Assembly (NCBI RefSeq): GCF_019334305.1
Contig: NZ_JAHWGH010000012.1
Coordinates: 124,001-188,000, forward strand
Direction: 5' to 3'
Length of the DNA stretch: 64,000 nt
Origin: Rossellomorea orangium
GTDB taxonomy: Bacteria > Bacillota > Bacilli > Bacillales > Bacillaceae_B
In this document: piece by piece, positions 46,485 through 55,191 of the stretch
Layout of the letters: every line of letters begins with the position of its first letter
Numbering within the stretch: position 1 is the first letter of the stretch
The notes under the pieces: model-generated
What the model saw: only the letters and a program-made list of their open reading frames with translations
The model's database searches: none
Told to the model about the DNA's origin: nothing
Translations under genes and position numbers: made by a program

Positions 46485-47037
46485 ATGGTTTATCAGTATA
46501 GAAAAAGAAGAACACTGGCTGAACGAGCAATTGCAAAAAGGCTATCGGTGCACAAACATCAGTGGACTGGGAGTGTACACTTTCGAAAAGACAGACAAGA
46601 ATTTTGTGATGAGACTGGACTATCAGGATTATCTATCCAAGAAAAAGCTGGAGGAATATAAGGGGATCTATGAGGATTTCGGCTGGAGGTACCTGAAAGG
46701 ATACTGGATGAGTGGCATACGGTATTGGCAAAAAGAGAGTGATAACCAAGATGAAATTTTCTCTGACCGAGAATCAAAGAGTCACTATTATAAACGAATC
46801 ATGGGCTATTCCTTTTGGTTTGGCATGATTTTTCTCATCTACTCGTTTAGGTACTACAGAGATCCGGGATTATATCATGACGGTCTTTGGAGTATGGAGA
46901 ATGATTTATTTTGGAAAGCATTTCTCTTTGAAACGCCGTTTGTTCTGCTGAAATTGTTCCCTGCTTTTATGTTTGTATTATTGGCTGGGGTATATTATAA
47001 GGCTTATCGGAAGTATTCGGTGTTGAAAGAGCAATAG
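46471..47037 (+). CDS. DUF2812-type membrane protein
   Basis: A 188-residue protein. Residues 1-90 are the soluble DUF2812 domain (KKFKWFISIEKEEHWLNEQLQKGYRC, Y-x-F-E-K), and two membrane segments follow (about 110-128 and 155-178). The ATG at 46471 follows AAGGAAGTG within the end of the PadR gene. Its biochemical role is unknown. Confidence 0.82.
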   Translation: MKKFKWFISIEKEEHWLNEQLQKGYRCTNISGLGVYTFEKTDKNFVMRLDYQDYLSKKKLEEYKGIYEDFGWRYLKGYWMSGIRYWQKESDNQDEIFSDRESKSHYYKRIMGYSFWFGMIFLIYSFRYYRDPGLYHDGLWSMENDLFWKAFLFETPFVLLKLFPAFMFVLLAGVYYKAYRKYSVLKEQ

Positions 47038-47045
47038 TGCGAAAG

Positions 47046-47075
47046 GGGCTTATCCATGGAGGATAAGCCCTTTTT
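47046..47075 (+). terminator. Terminator of the PadR/DUF2812 pair
   Basis: A perfect 10-bp stem GGGCTTATCC / GGATAAGCCC with a five-base loop and five T. Confidence 0.92.
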
Positions 47076-47090
47076 GTCTGAAAGTTTCCC

Positions 47091-47127
47091 TTGAGTATGA
47101 TGGATTAATTTGGAATAATTGGAATTA
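47091..47127 (+). promoter_or_regulatory. Shared-core promoter, copy 3
   Basis: TTGAGT (47091-47096), 17 bp, AATAAT (47114-47119) with TG extension, then TTGGAATTA. It begins 15 bases after a terminator and precedes a 60-codon gene. Confidence 0.7.
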
Positions 47128-47157
47128 GAGCCATTGAAGGCCATGATGTTGTGAGGA

Positions 47158-47340
47158 ATGAGGGGCATGGTGAAAAGCAAATTTCAGTTGTATATGGGCT
47201 TTTTTGTGGCATTCATTTCGTTCATGCAAGCATATAACCAGTGGGAGGAAAGTAGGGGTTTAGCTTATTTCTTCCTCCTGAGCGGAGTGAGTGTTTTCAT
47301 ACTACACCTAATTGATCTGTACAGGACGACATTTCAATGA
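47158..47340 (+). CDS. Small membrane protein
   Basis: A 60-residue protein with two hydrophobic segments separated by QWEESRG. ATG 47158 or ATG 47167 could be the start. It lies 31 bases downstream of a shared-core promoter, which supports expression. No family recognised. Confidence 0.6.
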   Translation: MRGMVKSKFQLYMGFFVAFISFMQAYNQWEESRGLAYFFLLSGVSVFILHLIDLYRTTFQ

Positions 47341-47428
47341 GTCAAAACCCACGAAAAGGCAAGCACTAGTCGGGTAAATCAATCGGGTCGTGATTTCTAA
47401 ATCCTTTATCAGTATGGAGGGAAAACCG

Positions 47429-47683
47429 ATGAATGCTGACAAACAAGATAAAAATCAGCGCCAGCGAATGCTACAAAGCATGTACAGACAGAAGAAGCAT
47501 CAAAAGGTAAGAAGATATAAAGACAGCAAATTATGGACGGTGTTGATGGTTGTAGCTGTTGTGCTTGCCCTTTGTGTTCTGATTGTGACTGAAGTGTACT
47601 ATATTGATGACGACGGATCAGTGCCGACGGTTTTACGGAAGTTGGCAGAATCGTTTAATCTGATTGTTTGGTCGTTTTATTGA
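47429..47683 (+). CDS. Small single-pass membrane protein
   Basis: An 84-residue protein: a polar basic N-terminus of 35 residues, one hydrophobic span (about 37-56), then an acidic YIDDDGS segment. The ATG follows GGAGGG. No family recognised. Confidence 0.6.
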   Translation: MNADKQDKNQRQRMLQSMYRQKKHQKVRRYKDSKLWTVLMVVAVVLALCVLIVTEVYYIDDDGSVPTVLRKLAESFNLIVWSFY

Positions 47684-47719
47684 ACGGAGTAAGCTAATGA
47701 ATAAAAGGGGTGTATCTAC

Positions 47720-48061
47720 ATGTTTGAAAGAATAGACACAATCTGTTTGACCGTGAGCAACCTCGAGCAGTCAAGTAAGTGGTACCAAGAATTAGGGTTT
47801 AACGTGTCATTTAGTGGAGTGGGCTATCAAATATTTACTGTTGGAAATGGCGGGGTTCCGTTCACGATTGAAGAAGGAAACGTATCTTCGAAAGAGAGCT
47901 CGATTTACCCTATTTTCTTCAGTAGTAACATTAAAGATACCTATTTAAAGCTAAAAGAGAAAGGCATAAAGGTAACTGATATAAACGATGATGGAGACAA
48001 TACATATTTTGATTTTTACGATTTAGATGATAATAGAATGCAAGTTTGTTATTGGGAGTGA
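47720..48061 (+). CDS. VOC-family protein
   Basis: A 113-residue glyoxalase-fold protein beginning IDTICLTVSNLEQSSKWYQELGF and ending YFDFYDLDDNRMQVCYWE. The usual first ligand His is replaced by Thr, so metal binding is doubtful. A NUDIX gene follows after eight bases. Confidence 0.8.
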   Translation: MFERIDTICLTVSNLEQSSKWYQELGFNVSFSGVGYQIFTVGNGGVPFTIEEGNVSSKESSIYPIFFSSNIKDTYLKLKEKGIKVTDINDDGDNTYFDFYDLDDNRMQVCYWE

Positions 48062-48069
48062 TACACGTC

Positions 48070-48495
48070 ATGGTCATCCATTTTTATGATGTAGATGCGA
48101 TAAACGAAACGGAACTATCTTTCACAGTAATATGTGCTAGTTATCAAGGAAAGTGGATGTATGTGAGACATAAGGGGAGAACATCGTGGGAAATTCCTGG
48201 TGGCCACAGAGAAGAGGGTGAAGCAATAGAGGAAGCAGCCAGGAGAGAGTTATATGAGGAGACTGGTTGTAGAGAAGCTGATATTATTCCAATTTGCGAA
48301 TATTCCACTGACGGTTCTCACACATTTGGAAGATTATATTTTGGCAGGATACAAGAAATCGGACCATTGCCAGAGTCAGAGATTAGTGAAGTTGAATTAT
48401 TTGAAGACCTTCCCACCAGCCTTACCTATTCAGATATCCAACCGAAACTGTTTGAAAAGACCCTTGATTTTATTCGGGAATATGAACTTACCTAA
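48070..48495 (+). CDS. NUDIX hydrolase
   Basis: A 141-residue NUDIX protein. The box starts at Gly44-Gly45 and ends RELYEETG (Arg59, Glu60, Glu63, Glu64), complete. IPGGHREEGE is typical of MutT-like enzymes. The ATG at 48070 is 10 bases after GGGAG; the TTG at 48046 is inside the previous gene. Confidence 0.87.
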   Translation: MVIHFYDVDAINETELSFTVICASYQGKWMYVRHKGRTSWEIPGGHREEGEAIEEAARRELYEETGCREADIIPICEYSTDGSHTFGRLYFGRIQEIGPLPESEISEVELFEDLPTSLTYSDIQPKLFEKTLDFIREYELT

Positions 48496-48563
48496 TAAAG
48501 ATATGCACTGGCTTCCTGTTTCCGTTTAAAGACAGGAGTTTGCCAGATCAAAGGAGGAGTCAT

Positions 48564-48740
48564 ATGGCAGCGAAAGTAATAACAATAATTCTCATGTTAT
48601 TTAATGTACTATGCCTTTCATTTTTAGTGCAAAACCTTATCTTTACTCTGACATTTATGATTCTAACGGGTATGTCTATTTATTACTTGTTATATGAAAA
48701 GGAAGAGAAAGAGGCAGTGACATCTGAAAAAGTATCATGA
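48564..48740 (+). CDS. Small membrane protein
   Basis: A 58-residue protein with one or two hydrophobic segments and a charged tail. Strong AAAGGAGG site nine bases before the ATG. No family recognised. Confidence 0.58.
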   Translation: MAAKVITIILMLFNVLCLSFLVQNLIFTLTFMILTGMSIYYLLYEKEEKEAVTSEKVS

Positions 48741-48769
48741 AAGATTTTTAGCATCGAGGTGATTTAATC

Positions 48770-49057
48770 TTGCAAAAATGCGATAAATGTCAGACCCCAT
48801 TTAGTTGGAAAAAGATTATGAAATCGTTTATTTGGACCTATAAACCTATCCACTGTTCGAACTGTGGAACGGAGCACGACATAACCATTCGTGGAAGACT
48901 AGCTTTTGTGCTTTGCACCATACTACCTGCAATATTGTTCTTTAATTTCCTATCTCCATTCGAGAATTTTGTTCTAACGTTTGGAATTGGAATGCTCATA
49001 CTTTTGGTTGGTACTTTGGTAACACCTTTTCTTGTTACGTATAAAAGTGTAAGATAA
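48770..49057 (+). CDS. TIGR04104-like zinc-ribbon membrane protein
   Basis: A 95-residue protein: CxxC (CDKCQTPF) and a second CxxC (HCSNCGTEH) form a zinc ribbon in the first 40 residues, and two membrane spans follow. A paralogue lies at 57239-57535. Function unknown. TTG start after GAGGTGA. Confidence 0.8.
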   Translation: MQKCDKCQTPFSWKKIMKSFIWTYKPIHCSNCGTEHDITIRGRLAFVLCTILPAILFFNFLSPFENFVLTFGIGMLILLVGTLVTPFLVTYKSVR

Positions 49058-49070
49058 CTTCTTATTTAGA

Positions 49071-49107
49071 GGCAAAACCAGCACAATCTAATTGAACTGG
49101 TTTTGCC
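49071..49107. terminator. Hairpin between convergent genes
   Basis: A perfect 11-bp stem GGCAAAACCAG / CTGGTTTTGCC with a 15-base loop; probably terminates both sides. Confidence 0.65.
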
Positions 49108-49115
49108 AAGCAATG

Positions 49116-49538
49116 TTACTCCTCTAAATCCCAATGTGGATTCCACACGACTTCCCATAAATGTCCATCTAAATCCAGGAAGTGACCAGAATATCCTCCC
49201 CAAAAGGTTTCTTTGGCTGGATCGGTGATGTTCGCCCCTGCGGTTTCCGCTTCTCGCATCACCTGATCCACTTCTGCCTTACTGCTTACATTATGTCCGA
49301 TCGTGAATTCAGAGGGACTTCTGGGAGAGAGGGGGACATTGGCTTCCTTCGCTAAGCTTTTTCGTTCCCAGATGGCCAGTTTCACTCCGTTTTGCAAATC
49401 GAAGAAAGCTACAGCGCCATTTTCAAATTCCTGCCCAATGATCCCTTCAGTTGGGAGATGTAAACCGTTCTGATAAAATTCAAGTGATTTTTCCAGATCA
49501 TCGACTCCGAGAGTGAGTACGGTGATTCTTGGTTTCAT
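49116..49538 (-). CDS. VOC-family protein
   Basis: A 140-residue glyoxalase-fold protein: ITVLTLGVDDLEKSLEFYQNGL, GGYSGHFLDLDGHLWEVVWNP. The pattern matches the bleomycin-resistance/extradiol-like YaeR group. AAGGAGG precedes the ATG. The substrate is unknown. Confidence 0.85.
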   Translation of the reverse strand: MKPRITVLTLGVDDLEKSLEFYQNGLHLPTEGIIGQEFENGAVAFFDLQNGVKLAIWERKSLAKEANVPLSPRSPSEFTIGHNVSSKAEVDQVMREAETAGANITDPAKETFWGGYSGHFLDLDGHLWEVVWNPHWDLEE

Positions 49539-49633
49539 GGTTTGTTCCTCCTTGGTTATGGCTTCTTCTTTAGGATACCTTTTTTAATAGCCTTATGTCG
49601 GTTGGAATGTCAGGTTGAGTTCGAGAGCTGAAC

Positions 49634-49826
49634 AATAGACGGAAAAATTCCGCTTAATTAGAGATTATTTCTAAAAAAGGATGAAATAGCCGGAAGAATT
49701 CCGCCTATTGACTCAATAGAAACAATAATAATCGATTTTTCTTTATTTAACCGGAAAACCTCCTCTTATTTCTACCCAAAATAGGTACCATTCTAAATAT
49801 AACCGGAAAATCTCCGCTTATTTTTC
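49634..49826. repeat. Four-unit palindromic array, copy 1
   Basis: Four units of the type TAACCGGAAAAATTCCGCTTATT start near 49634, 49684, 49745 and 49799 (spacing about 50, 61 and 54 bases). Units 1 and 2 are palindromic; units 3 and 4 are degenerate. The matching array in opposite orientation is at 53271-53459. Confidence 0.8.
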
Positions 49827-49929
49827 GTTTGTGGGCTCCCAATCATCTAATCTATTAATAAAGAAACCCGCCAAAAATACCACGGCGGGTTCTTCCTTTT
49901 CCAAACGGATTAATATCTCATTTTCAAAA

Positions 49930-50403
49930 TTAGGGCTGACTCGGAACTTTAATCGCTTTAACCATTTGTCGTATGGAACCGAGATGGTAAGCGGAGTGGG
50001 CGATTGCTCCAAGCATGCCTGAAAAGGTCTGTTCTTCAAAGGAGGTCAGGGAATCGATGGTTGTGAGCAGTGCGGTGTATTCTTGTTGAAGTTCTGAGGT
50101 GAATTGTGTCCATGTGTCGGTGTCTACGCTTGTGATTTTCCATGAAGCTTCCCAGTCCTTGTCGGGGACTTCTCCACTCATGTAAGATCTTGCCACCCAT
50201 ATATAATAACGGGTGTGATCGGTTTGTGCGGCGATGGTGGTACCATGGACCGGGATCGAGGCATCTTCTGCCGATAATCCGTCAAGTGTTCCGAACAATC
50301 CACTGCCAGGCTTCGATTCCGTGTACCAGCTTCCATTTCCTTCAGGTCCTTCGAATGTTTCCTTCAACAACGTCTTAACAGCTGCCAACATCGCATTTTC
50401 CAT
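49930..50403 (-). CDS. DinB/YfiT-family protein
   Basis: A 157-residue four-helix-bundle protein. His in QTDHTRYYIW and the pair in AIAHSAYHLGSIRQM are the family's metal-binding histidines. Members act as thiol S-transferases (bacillithiol-dependent in Bacillus) or are uncharacterised. AGGAGGT precedes the ATG. Confidence 0.82.
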   Translation of the reverse strand: MENAMLAAVKTLLKETFEGPEGNGSWYTESKPGSGLFGTLDGLSAEDASIPVHGTTIAAQTDHTRYYIWVARSYMSGEVPDKDWEASWKITSVDTDTWTQFTSELQQEYTALLTTIDSLTSFEEQTFSGMLGAIAHSAYHLGSIRQMVKAIKVPSQP

Positions 50404-50523
50404 TTTAAAACCTCCTGAATTTGAATTTAACCACCTAAAACACTTTAGCTGGTTATAAGTTTACGCTGGTTGTTTCTAACTGTCAATATGTATTATGATG
50501 GTTAGAGTAAAGGAGTCATGATT

Positions 50524-51135
50524 ATGTCGGAAACAAACCCTTATATGATGGTCGGAGAACGACTGTGTATGGATTTCATCAATACCGTCAGTTGGCGGGA
50601 AAGTACGGAGAAAAGGCGGGACTGGTTTAAGGATTACGCCAAATTGGTCGACTGGTCGATTCATGCCGAAGTATTGACTGCCAAACAGGCACAGAATCTT
50701 CTTGTGGAAGCCGGGGAAAATCCTTCTCTAGCAGAAGAAGTCCTGAAGCAAGCAATTGAACTGCGGGAAGTGATGTATAGAATATTCAAGAGCATCTCAA
50801 AGAAAACCTCGCCGAATGAGCAGGATCTGGCACGCTTCAATGAATATGTGAGCCATTACTATCAATCGTTGCAAATCATCCCAATTGAAGATCAATTCAT
50901 GTTGAAGTTCAATCAACCAGACAAAAATCTGGATGCGATGCTGCCTCCCATTCTGCAATCCGCTGTAGACTTGCTTGTTTCAAAAAATGAGTTGGAGCGG
51001 GTCAAACAATGTGAAGGTGACCCTTGCGGCTGGTTATTCTTCGATACGAGCAGGAACCGGAGCCGGCGGTGGTGTTCCATGGCCGATTGCGGGAATCGAG
51101 CGAAGGTGCGGAGGTTTTATCAAAAAGAGAAATAA
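50524..51135 (+). CDS. CGNR zinc-finger regulator
   Basis: A 203-residue protein of the ABATE/CGNR type. The N-terminal helical ligand-binding-like domain includes GERLCMDFINTVSWR. The C-terminal zinc finger is QCEGDPCGWLFFDTSRNRSRRWCSMADCGNRAK, with four Cys and the name-giving CGNR. These are putative transcription factors with unknown ligands. The ATG at 50524 is better spaced from AAAGGAG than ATG 50518. Confidence 0.88.
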   Translation: MSETNPYMMVGERLCMDFINTVSWRESTEKRRDWFKDYAKLVDWSIHAEVLTAKQAQNLLVEAGENPSLAEEVLKQAIELREVMYRIFKSISKKTSPNEQDLARFNEYVSHYYQSLQIIPIEDQFMLKFNQPDKNLDAMLPPILQSAVDLLVSKNELERVKQCEGDPCGWLFFDTSRNRSRRWCSMADCGNRAKVRRFYQKEK

Positions 51136-51169
51136 TAGAGGGTTAAACAATGGGGCTAGAGCGACAATT

Positions 51170-51199
51170 AAGCGCGATTATGTACATCGCGCTTTTTTT
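51170..51199 (+). terminator. Terminator of the CGNR gene
   Basis: Perfect 9-bp stem AAGCGCGAT / ATCGCGCTT with a six-base loop and a T run. Confidence 0.9.
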
Positions 51200-51213
51200 G
51201 TGTCATAAAATCA

Positions 51214-51251
51214 TTGTAAGGATGAATAGTTTTTGAAATAATTGGTAGTAA
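51214..51251 (+). promoter_or_regulatory. Shared-core promoter, copy 4
   Basis: TTGTAA (51214-51219), 17 bp, AATAAT (51237-51242) with TG extension, then TTGGTAGTA. It precedes the gene at 51300. Confidence 0.62.
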
Positions 51252-51299
51252 CGATATGGAATTGAAGGAAAGAATTCTAGAAAGAGAGGGATATTCAGA

Positions 51300-51629
51300 G
51301 TGGAATTAAATCCCATTCCTTTGGCTCTTCAATTTTTATTAACTACCACTATAGCCATTATCATCTTTTTCTTCTTAGTCAGGTGGAGTAAACAATTAGA
51401 AACACGTCGTTATTCCATTTTTATTTACTTTTTGATCAGCACGCATATTGGTCCAATCTATTCTAGAGATACAAAAGAAGGTTTCTTCGAGCTGTGGTTC
51501 CCTCTAGGGTTTGTGGTGATTTTCCTTTACTTGTTATTTAGTAAAAGAAAACATCCAGCCAAAATGAAAGCCTGTGTCTTAGGACTGTGTGTGGCATTAT
51601 ACCGGTTGGTTATTCATTATGTTGGTTAG
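51300..51629 (+). CDS. Hypothetical membrane protein
   Basis: A 109-residue protein with three hydrophobic segments. GTG start 10 bases after GAGAGGG, downstream of a shared-core promoter. No family recognised. Confidence 0.58.
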   Translation: MELNPIPLALQFLLTTTIAIIIFFFLVRWSKQLETRRYSIFIYFLISTHIGPIYSRDTKEGFFELWFPLGFVVIFLYLLFSKRKHPAKMKACVLGLCVALYRLVIHYVG

Positions 51630-51662
51630 ATTAATTTATTTTACTAAAGGGAGGATTGTTAG

Positions 51663-52388
51663 ATGATTTTACATACTGAAGTATACGGGGAAGGGGAACC
51701 TGTTGTTTTTCTCCACACGGGGTTACAAGCCGGAACGACTGATTTTGTGAAGCAAAGAGAGGCACTTCAACAAAGCAGGAAAGTCATAGTTCCCGATTTA
51801 AGAGGACATGGAAAGTCGGTAAGTCATGACTTCAGCAATTACTTTGAAGACGCTGCGGATGATTTGAGAGATACATTGGATCATTTACAAGTTGAAAAAG
51901 TGCATGTAGTAGGGTGCTCACTAGGGGGATTAGTGGGTTTACGATTTGCAAAGAAATTTCCTGACCGATTACGAAGCTTAACCTTGTCTGGAATTACTTC
52001 TGATAAGCCGGACAATTGGAAGGAAATGCATGCTCAAGATGTTCAATTCCAAAGAGAATTATTGGAAAATACAGAATTCACCAGTCAATTGGATCTGCAA
52101 CACGAATCGGACTGGAGACAGTTTATTTATATGGCTCGAGACGAAGACTGGTACCCTTTTGATGATACGTCCGACTTAGGTTCCATTACTGTGCCGATTC
52201 TATTTATGGTGGGCGAGGGGAATCAGGCAGAAGTATCGACTGCTGCTAAGTATCAAACCATGCATGAAAATGTGCATGTGTGCGTCATTCCGTTTGCGTC
52301 GCATTTGGTACATGAGGAAAAACCTGATATATATACGGGAGTATTAGGGGAGTTCCTAAGGGAAGTTCAAAATCGTTTAACTGTATAG
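51663..52388 (+). CDS. Alpha/beta hydrolase
   Basis: A 241-residue hydrolase. HTG near residue 18-20 marks the oxyanion loop, VVGCSLGGLVG holds the nucleophile Ser86, the acid is likely in ILFMVGEGNQAE, and PFASHLVHEEKP holds the catalytic histidine. The substrate is unknown. GGGAGG precedes the ATG. Confidence 0.86.
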   Translation: MILHTEVYGEGEPVVFLHTGLQAGTTDFVKQREALQQSRKVIVPDLRGHGKSVSHDFSNYFEDAADDLRDTLDHLQVEKVHVVGCSLGGLVGLRFAKKFPDRLRSLTLSGITSDKPDNWKEMHAQDVQFQRELLENTEFTSQLDLQHESDWRQFIYMARDEDWYPFDDTSDLGSITVPILFMVGEGNQAEVSTAAKYQTMHENVHVCVIPFASHLVHEEKPDIYTGVLGEFLREVQNRLTV

Positions 52389-52571
52389 TCCTACTGCCAG
52401 GTATGATCTTTTGTGGGTTGCACCTGAATTTATTTAGCCAGTGAATACTCATAATTCCCTTACCTGCGACTAAAAGATGAGGTGGATTTCATTCTGATTA
52501 AGGACGAAGCTGGAGTGGACGACTGATACATTAAAGGGAGCATTCGAAGCATTTTTATGGAGGGATGAGTC

Positions 52572-53174
52572 ATGTTATTTCATTACCATTTCTGGACGCC
52601 CCATGTAGAAGAAACAGAAAAGTTCTATGTGAAGAATGGATTTCGAATTTCACTTCGCACTGGGAAGTTTCGAGGTGATTTTCAGACATTCAATCCCCCT
52701 TTGGAGTGGGATGACTTTCGGGATAAAGGAATCTCGTTCAGGATCATCGAAGCGAGGAAAGGGGCTATCAATATTACCTTTGGATACGGTAAGAGAGTGA
52801 TGTTTGACCATATTGGTTTCTTGGTGAGTCCAGAGGAACTTGATGAGATATGTCAAAGAGCCGAAGCCATGAACTGGAAAGTGAATAGTAATGAAAGGAG
52901 AACCTTTATCGGAACACCATACGGTTTCAGAATTGAACTCCAAAGCCGTGAAGATGCGATTGACGGCACACCGGCTATTGCTAGAATGGAAGAATTAGAG
53001 TTAATCATGAAAGATGGAAAATTTGAGAATGATATATTCTGCTTATTTAACGAGCCATTGAACCATATACATGTAGGAAAAGGAGAAACTACTACGATCC
53101 ACCAGGCAGTGATGAGTGGATTAGTGACTTCCCGTCAAAGGGATCCTAATGGAGTGTATGTCGTTGGGAAGTGA
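52572..53174 (+). CDS. VOC-like protein with C-terminal extension
   Basis: A 200-residue protein. Residues 1-125 read as a glyoxalase-like fold (FHYHFWTPHVEETEKFYVKNGF at the start, MFDHIGFLVSPEELD and YGFRIELQSRED later). The last 75 residues are an unrecognised extension. GGAGGG precedes the ATG. The substrate is unknown. Confidence 0.72.
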   Translation: MLFHYHFWTPHVEETEKFYVKNGFRISLRTGKFRGDFQTFNPPLEWDDFRDKGISFRIIEARKGAINITFGYGKRVMFDHIGFLVSPEELDEICQRAEAMNWKVNSNERRTFIGTPYGFRIELQSREDAIDGTPAIARMEELELIMKDGKFENDIFCLFNEPLNHIHVGKGETTTIHQAVMSGLVTSRQRDPNGVYVVGK

Positions 53175-53270
53175 GAGTAGTCCCAGCCTCTTCATTATTA
53201 CTTGTATACGATTCATTCTAATCAAATTATATAAAGTTGTCTTGCTCTTTATAGAAGAACTGGCAAAAGT

Positions 53271-53459
53271 AAATAAGCGGAATTTTTCCGGTTATATTCA
53301 GAAGATGACTTGTTTTGGGGGTAAATAAGCGGAATTTTTCCGCTTATGCACAGTAAAATCACCTACAGATGTATTTATAGAATGAATAGGCGGAATTTTT
53401 CCGTCTATTTCAGCTTTTTTCAATAGTAAGGACTAAATAAGCGGAATTTTTCCGTCTAT
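53271..53459. repeat. Four-unit palindromic array, copy 2 (inverted)
   Basis: Four well-conserved units AATAAGCGGAATTTTTCCG start near 53271, 53322, 53384 and 53434 (spacing 51, 62 and 50). Read on the minus strand, the order of unit endings and flanks (GAAATAG before unit 2, ATATAACC at unit 4) matches copy 1. Confidence 0.8.
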
Positions 53460-53596
53460 CTATCAGCTCTGGGAATTATTCTGACCTTCCAACCAATCAA
53501 TACGTATCCATCCTGTGTGATGTCGCTGAAACCATAAAGTAAAAGACGAATGATCCTTTTGATTTGGATGAACCCTCCTTATTGAAAAAAATTTCC

Positions 53597-53634
53597 TTGA
53601 GTAAAACTTTACTATTTGAAATAATTGGAATTAT
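53597..53634 (+). promoter_or_regulatory. Shared-core promoter, copy 5
   Basis: TTGAGT (53597-53602), 17 bp, AATAAT (53620-53625) with TG extension, then TTGGAATTA. The ribosome site GGAGGG follows immediately, so the leader is very short. Confidence 0.7.
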
Positions 53635-53648
53635 GAGGAGGGATGCAT

Positions 53649-54281
53649 TTGTCAGTTGCCATGTACCACATTCACATTAAAACAGACAAGGTAAATGAAG
53701 TAAAAGCTGCTTTGATCGAATGGCTAGAGGATAAACATGACCGTAAGCCAATCATCCTTTCAAATCAAGATTCGTCTTTACCGATGTTCGATCATGCCAT
53801 TCCGACGCAATTTGCTTTATGCCACCTGCATGAGGAGTGGGTAACAGTCTTACATGATTCATATGAACAGTTAATGGAGTTGACCTCCACCCTTTCTTCT
53901 CGATTCAATACGCAGGTTATTCATGCCTTAGGTCAGAGTACCGTTGATACTTACCATTTGAACATATTCCAAGAGGGCCATCTGTTGCGAAAATTTGATG
54001 TAGGTGAGGGGTATGACGGCATAGAACAATATGGTGAGCCGCTTTCTTTTGAAAAAGACCCAGTGAATCACACCGTGGTTTTAGCAGAGGAAGATTCCAA
54101 CTTCTTTGACTATCAGGATATGAAAGAATACTGTCTTTATTTTGGTCTGGATATATTAGTCGACCCTTCAGAGAAAGATGGGTTTTGGGAAGTCATAAAG
54201 GTTCAAAAAGACCCTACACACGTCGCGCATAAAACCTCTCTTATTCAGAAGATTTTTCTTCGCGGAAGGAAAAAACGGTAA
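53649..54281 (+). CDS. Hypothetical protein
   Basis: A 210-residue soluble protein of unknown family. TTG 53649 is about seven bases after GGAGG; ATG 53643 is too close and ATG 53661 rather far. It has a basic tail (FLRGRKKR). It is expressed from a shared-core promoter with a leader of only about 15 bases. Confidence 0.62.
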   Translation: MSVAMYHIHIKTDKVNEVKAALIEWLEDKHDRKPIILSNQDSSLPMFDHAIPTQFALCHLHEEWVTVLHDSYEQLMELTSTLSSRFNTQVIHALGQSTVDTYHLNIFQEGHLLRKFDVGEGYDGIEQYGEPLSFEKDPVNHTVVLAEEDSNFFDYQDMKEYCLYFGLDILVDPSEKDGFWEVIKVQKDPTHVAHKTSLIQKIFLRGRKKR

Positions 54282-54285
54282 ATAA

Positions 54286-54325
54286 AGCAGGGTGGGGATG
54301 CACCGCTCTGCTCTTCTTCTTTTAT
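54286..54325 (+). terminator. Terminator-like hairpin
   Basis: AGCAG-GGTG and CACC-CTGCT pair imperfectly, with CTTCTTCTTTT after. It lies between convergent genes. Confidence 0.5.
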
Positions 54326-54354
54326 CTATTTTTATACCGTCAGGTCCACAAGTC

Positions 54355-54561
54355 TCATGTATAAAAACCGATGATATTTAAAATGGTGACTCCAATGCCC
54401 GTTACCGCTATTCCGGTAAAGGCAGCGACCATCACCGTTCTGACACGTTTCGTATTCAACCAAACCGTGATTCCTCCGATAAATGTAAAGAGAAGTCCAA
54501 ACACGATAGATGCTAAAGGATTCGTTGGAGTGATCCAGTCATACCAAGACAAAAAATCCAT
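54355..54561 (-). CDS. Small membrane protein
   Basis: A 68-residue protein with two hydrophobic segments. The ATG at 54561 is eight bases after GGAGGT; the upstream GTG at 54570 overlaps the site. No family recognised. Confidence 0.6.
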   Translation of the reverse strand: MDFLSWYDWITPTNPLASIVFGLLFTFIGGITVWLNTKRVRTVMVAAFTGIAVTGIGVTILNIIGFYT

Positions 54562-54758
54562 AAAACCCACCTCCGGTAAATGAAATGCATCAATAATTAA
54601 TAAATCATCTTGAAAAGCTCTTTATACATATAATACCATAAAAGTGGAAATTATTAGAATTTTGTGTAAGGCATATTATTAGAATGAAATAAGTTCTTGG
54701 GTGATTTAGGATTAATTGGTCCAGAGTTGAAGACTATTTGTGTAATAGGGGGGATATT

Positions 54759-55154
54759 ATGTTTTGGGTGAAATTTATATCAATTGCTAACATGATATTT
54801 GTTCTGATCACAACCGTTAAATACGTATTAAGAAAATTTCTTAAGCTGAAAAAAATAAAAAGAAACCCCTTTTCCTATAATCATATCAATGAGACACATC
54901 GTAAAGTTGATAAGTGGGTGAGAGTATTTACTGCCCTGACTGTAATGACTTTAGCCGTTCTTATGATAAATAATAGAGATTTTACGAATGTCTACCTGTT
55001 GGGAGTCGTTGTGTTATTCGCAGTGGACTACTCTGTAAGAGCATTCTTCGAATTAAGATATAGTGAATACCCTAAACAAGCTATTTTAACAATAGCTGAA
55101 ATGGTCTTGATGTTAACTGCGGTTATAACCGTGTTTCAATTTTGGATTCTGTAG
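54759..55154 (+). CDS. DUF4181-like membrane protein
   Basis: A 131-residue protein with four hydrophobic segments. KIKRNPFSYNHINETHRKVDKWVRV is the recognisable DUF4181 segment. ATG after GGGGGG. Function unknown. Confidence 0.75.
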   Translation: MFWVKFISIANMIFVLITTVKYVLRKFLKLKKIKRNPFSYNHINETHRKVDKWVRVFTALTVMTLAVLMINNRDFTNVYLLGVVVLFAVDYSVRAFFELRYSEYPKQAILTIAEMVLMLTAVITVFQFWIL

Positions 55155-55191
55155 GTGAAAAAATGCCAGTTTTAAAAAGGAGGAGATTTCT

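Noticed and set aside
51214..51251. Alternative-sigma promoter (SigB, SigW, SigH types) for the shared core
   Set aside because: The -35/-10 pair with 17-bp spacing fits the housekeeping sigma factor better than any alternative consensus I know.
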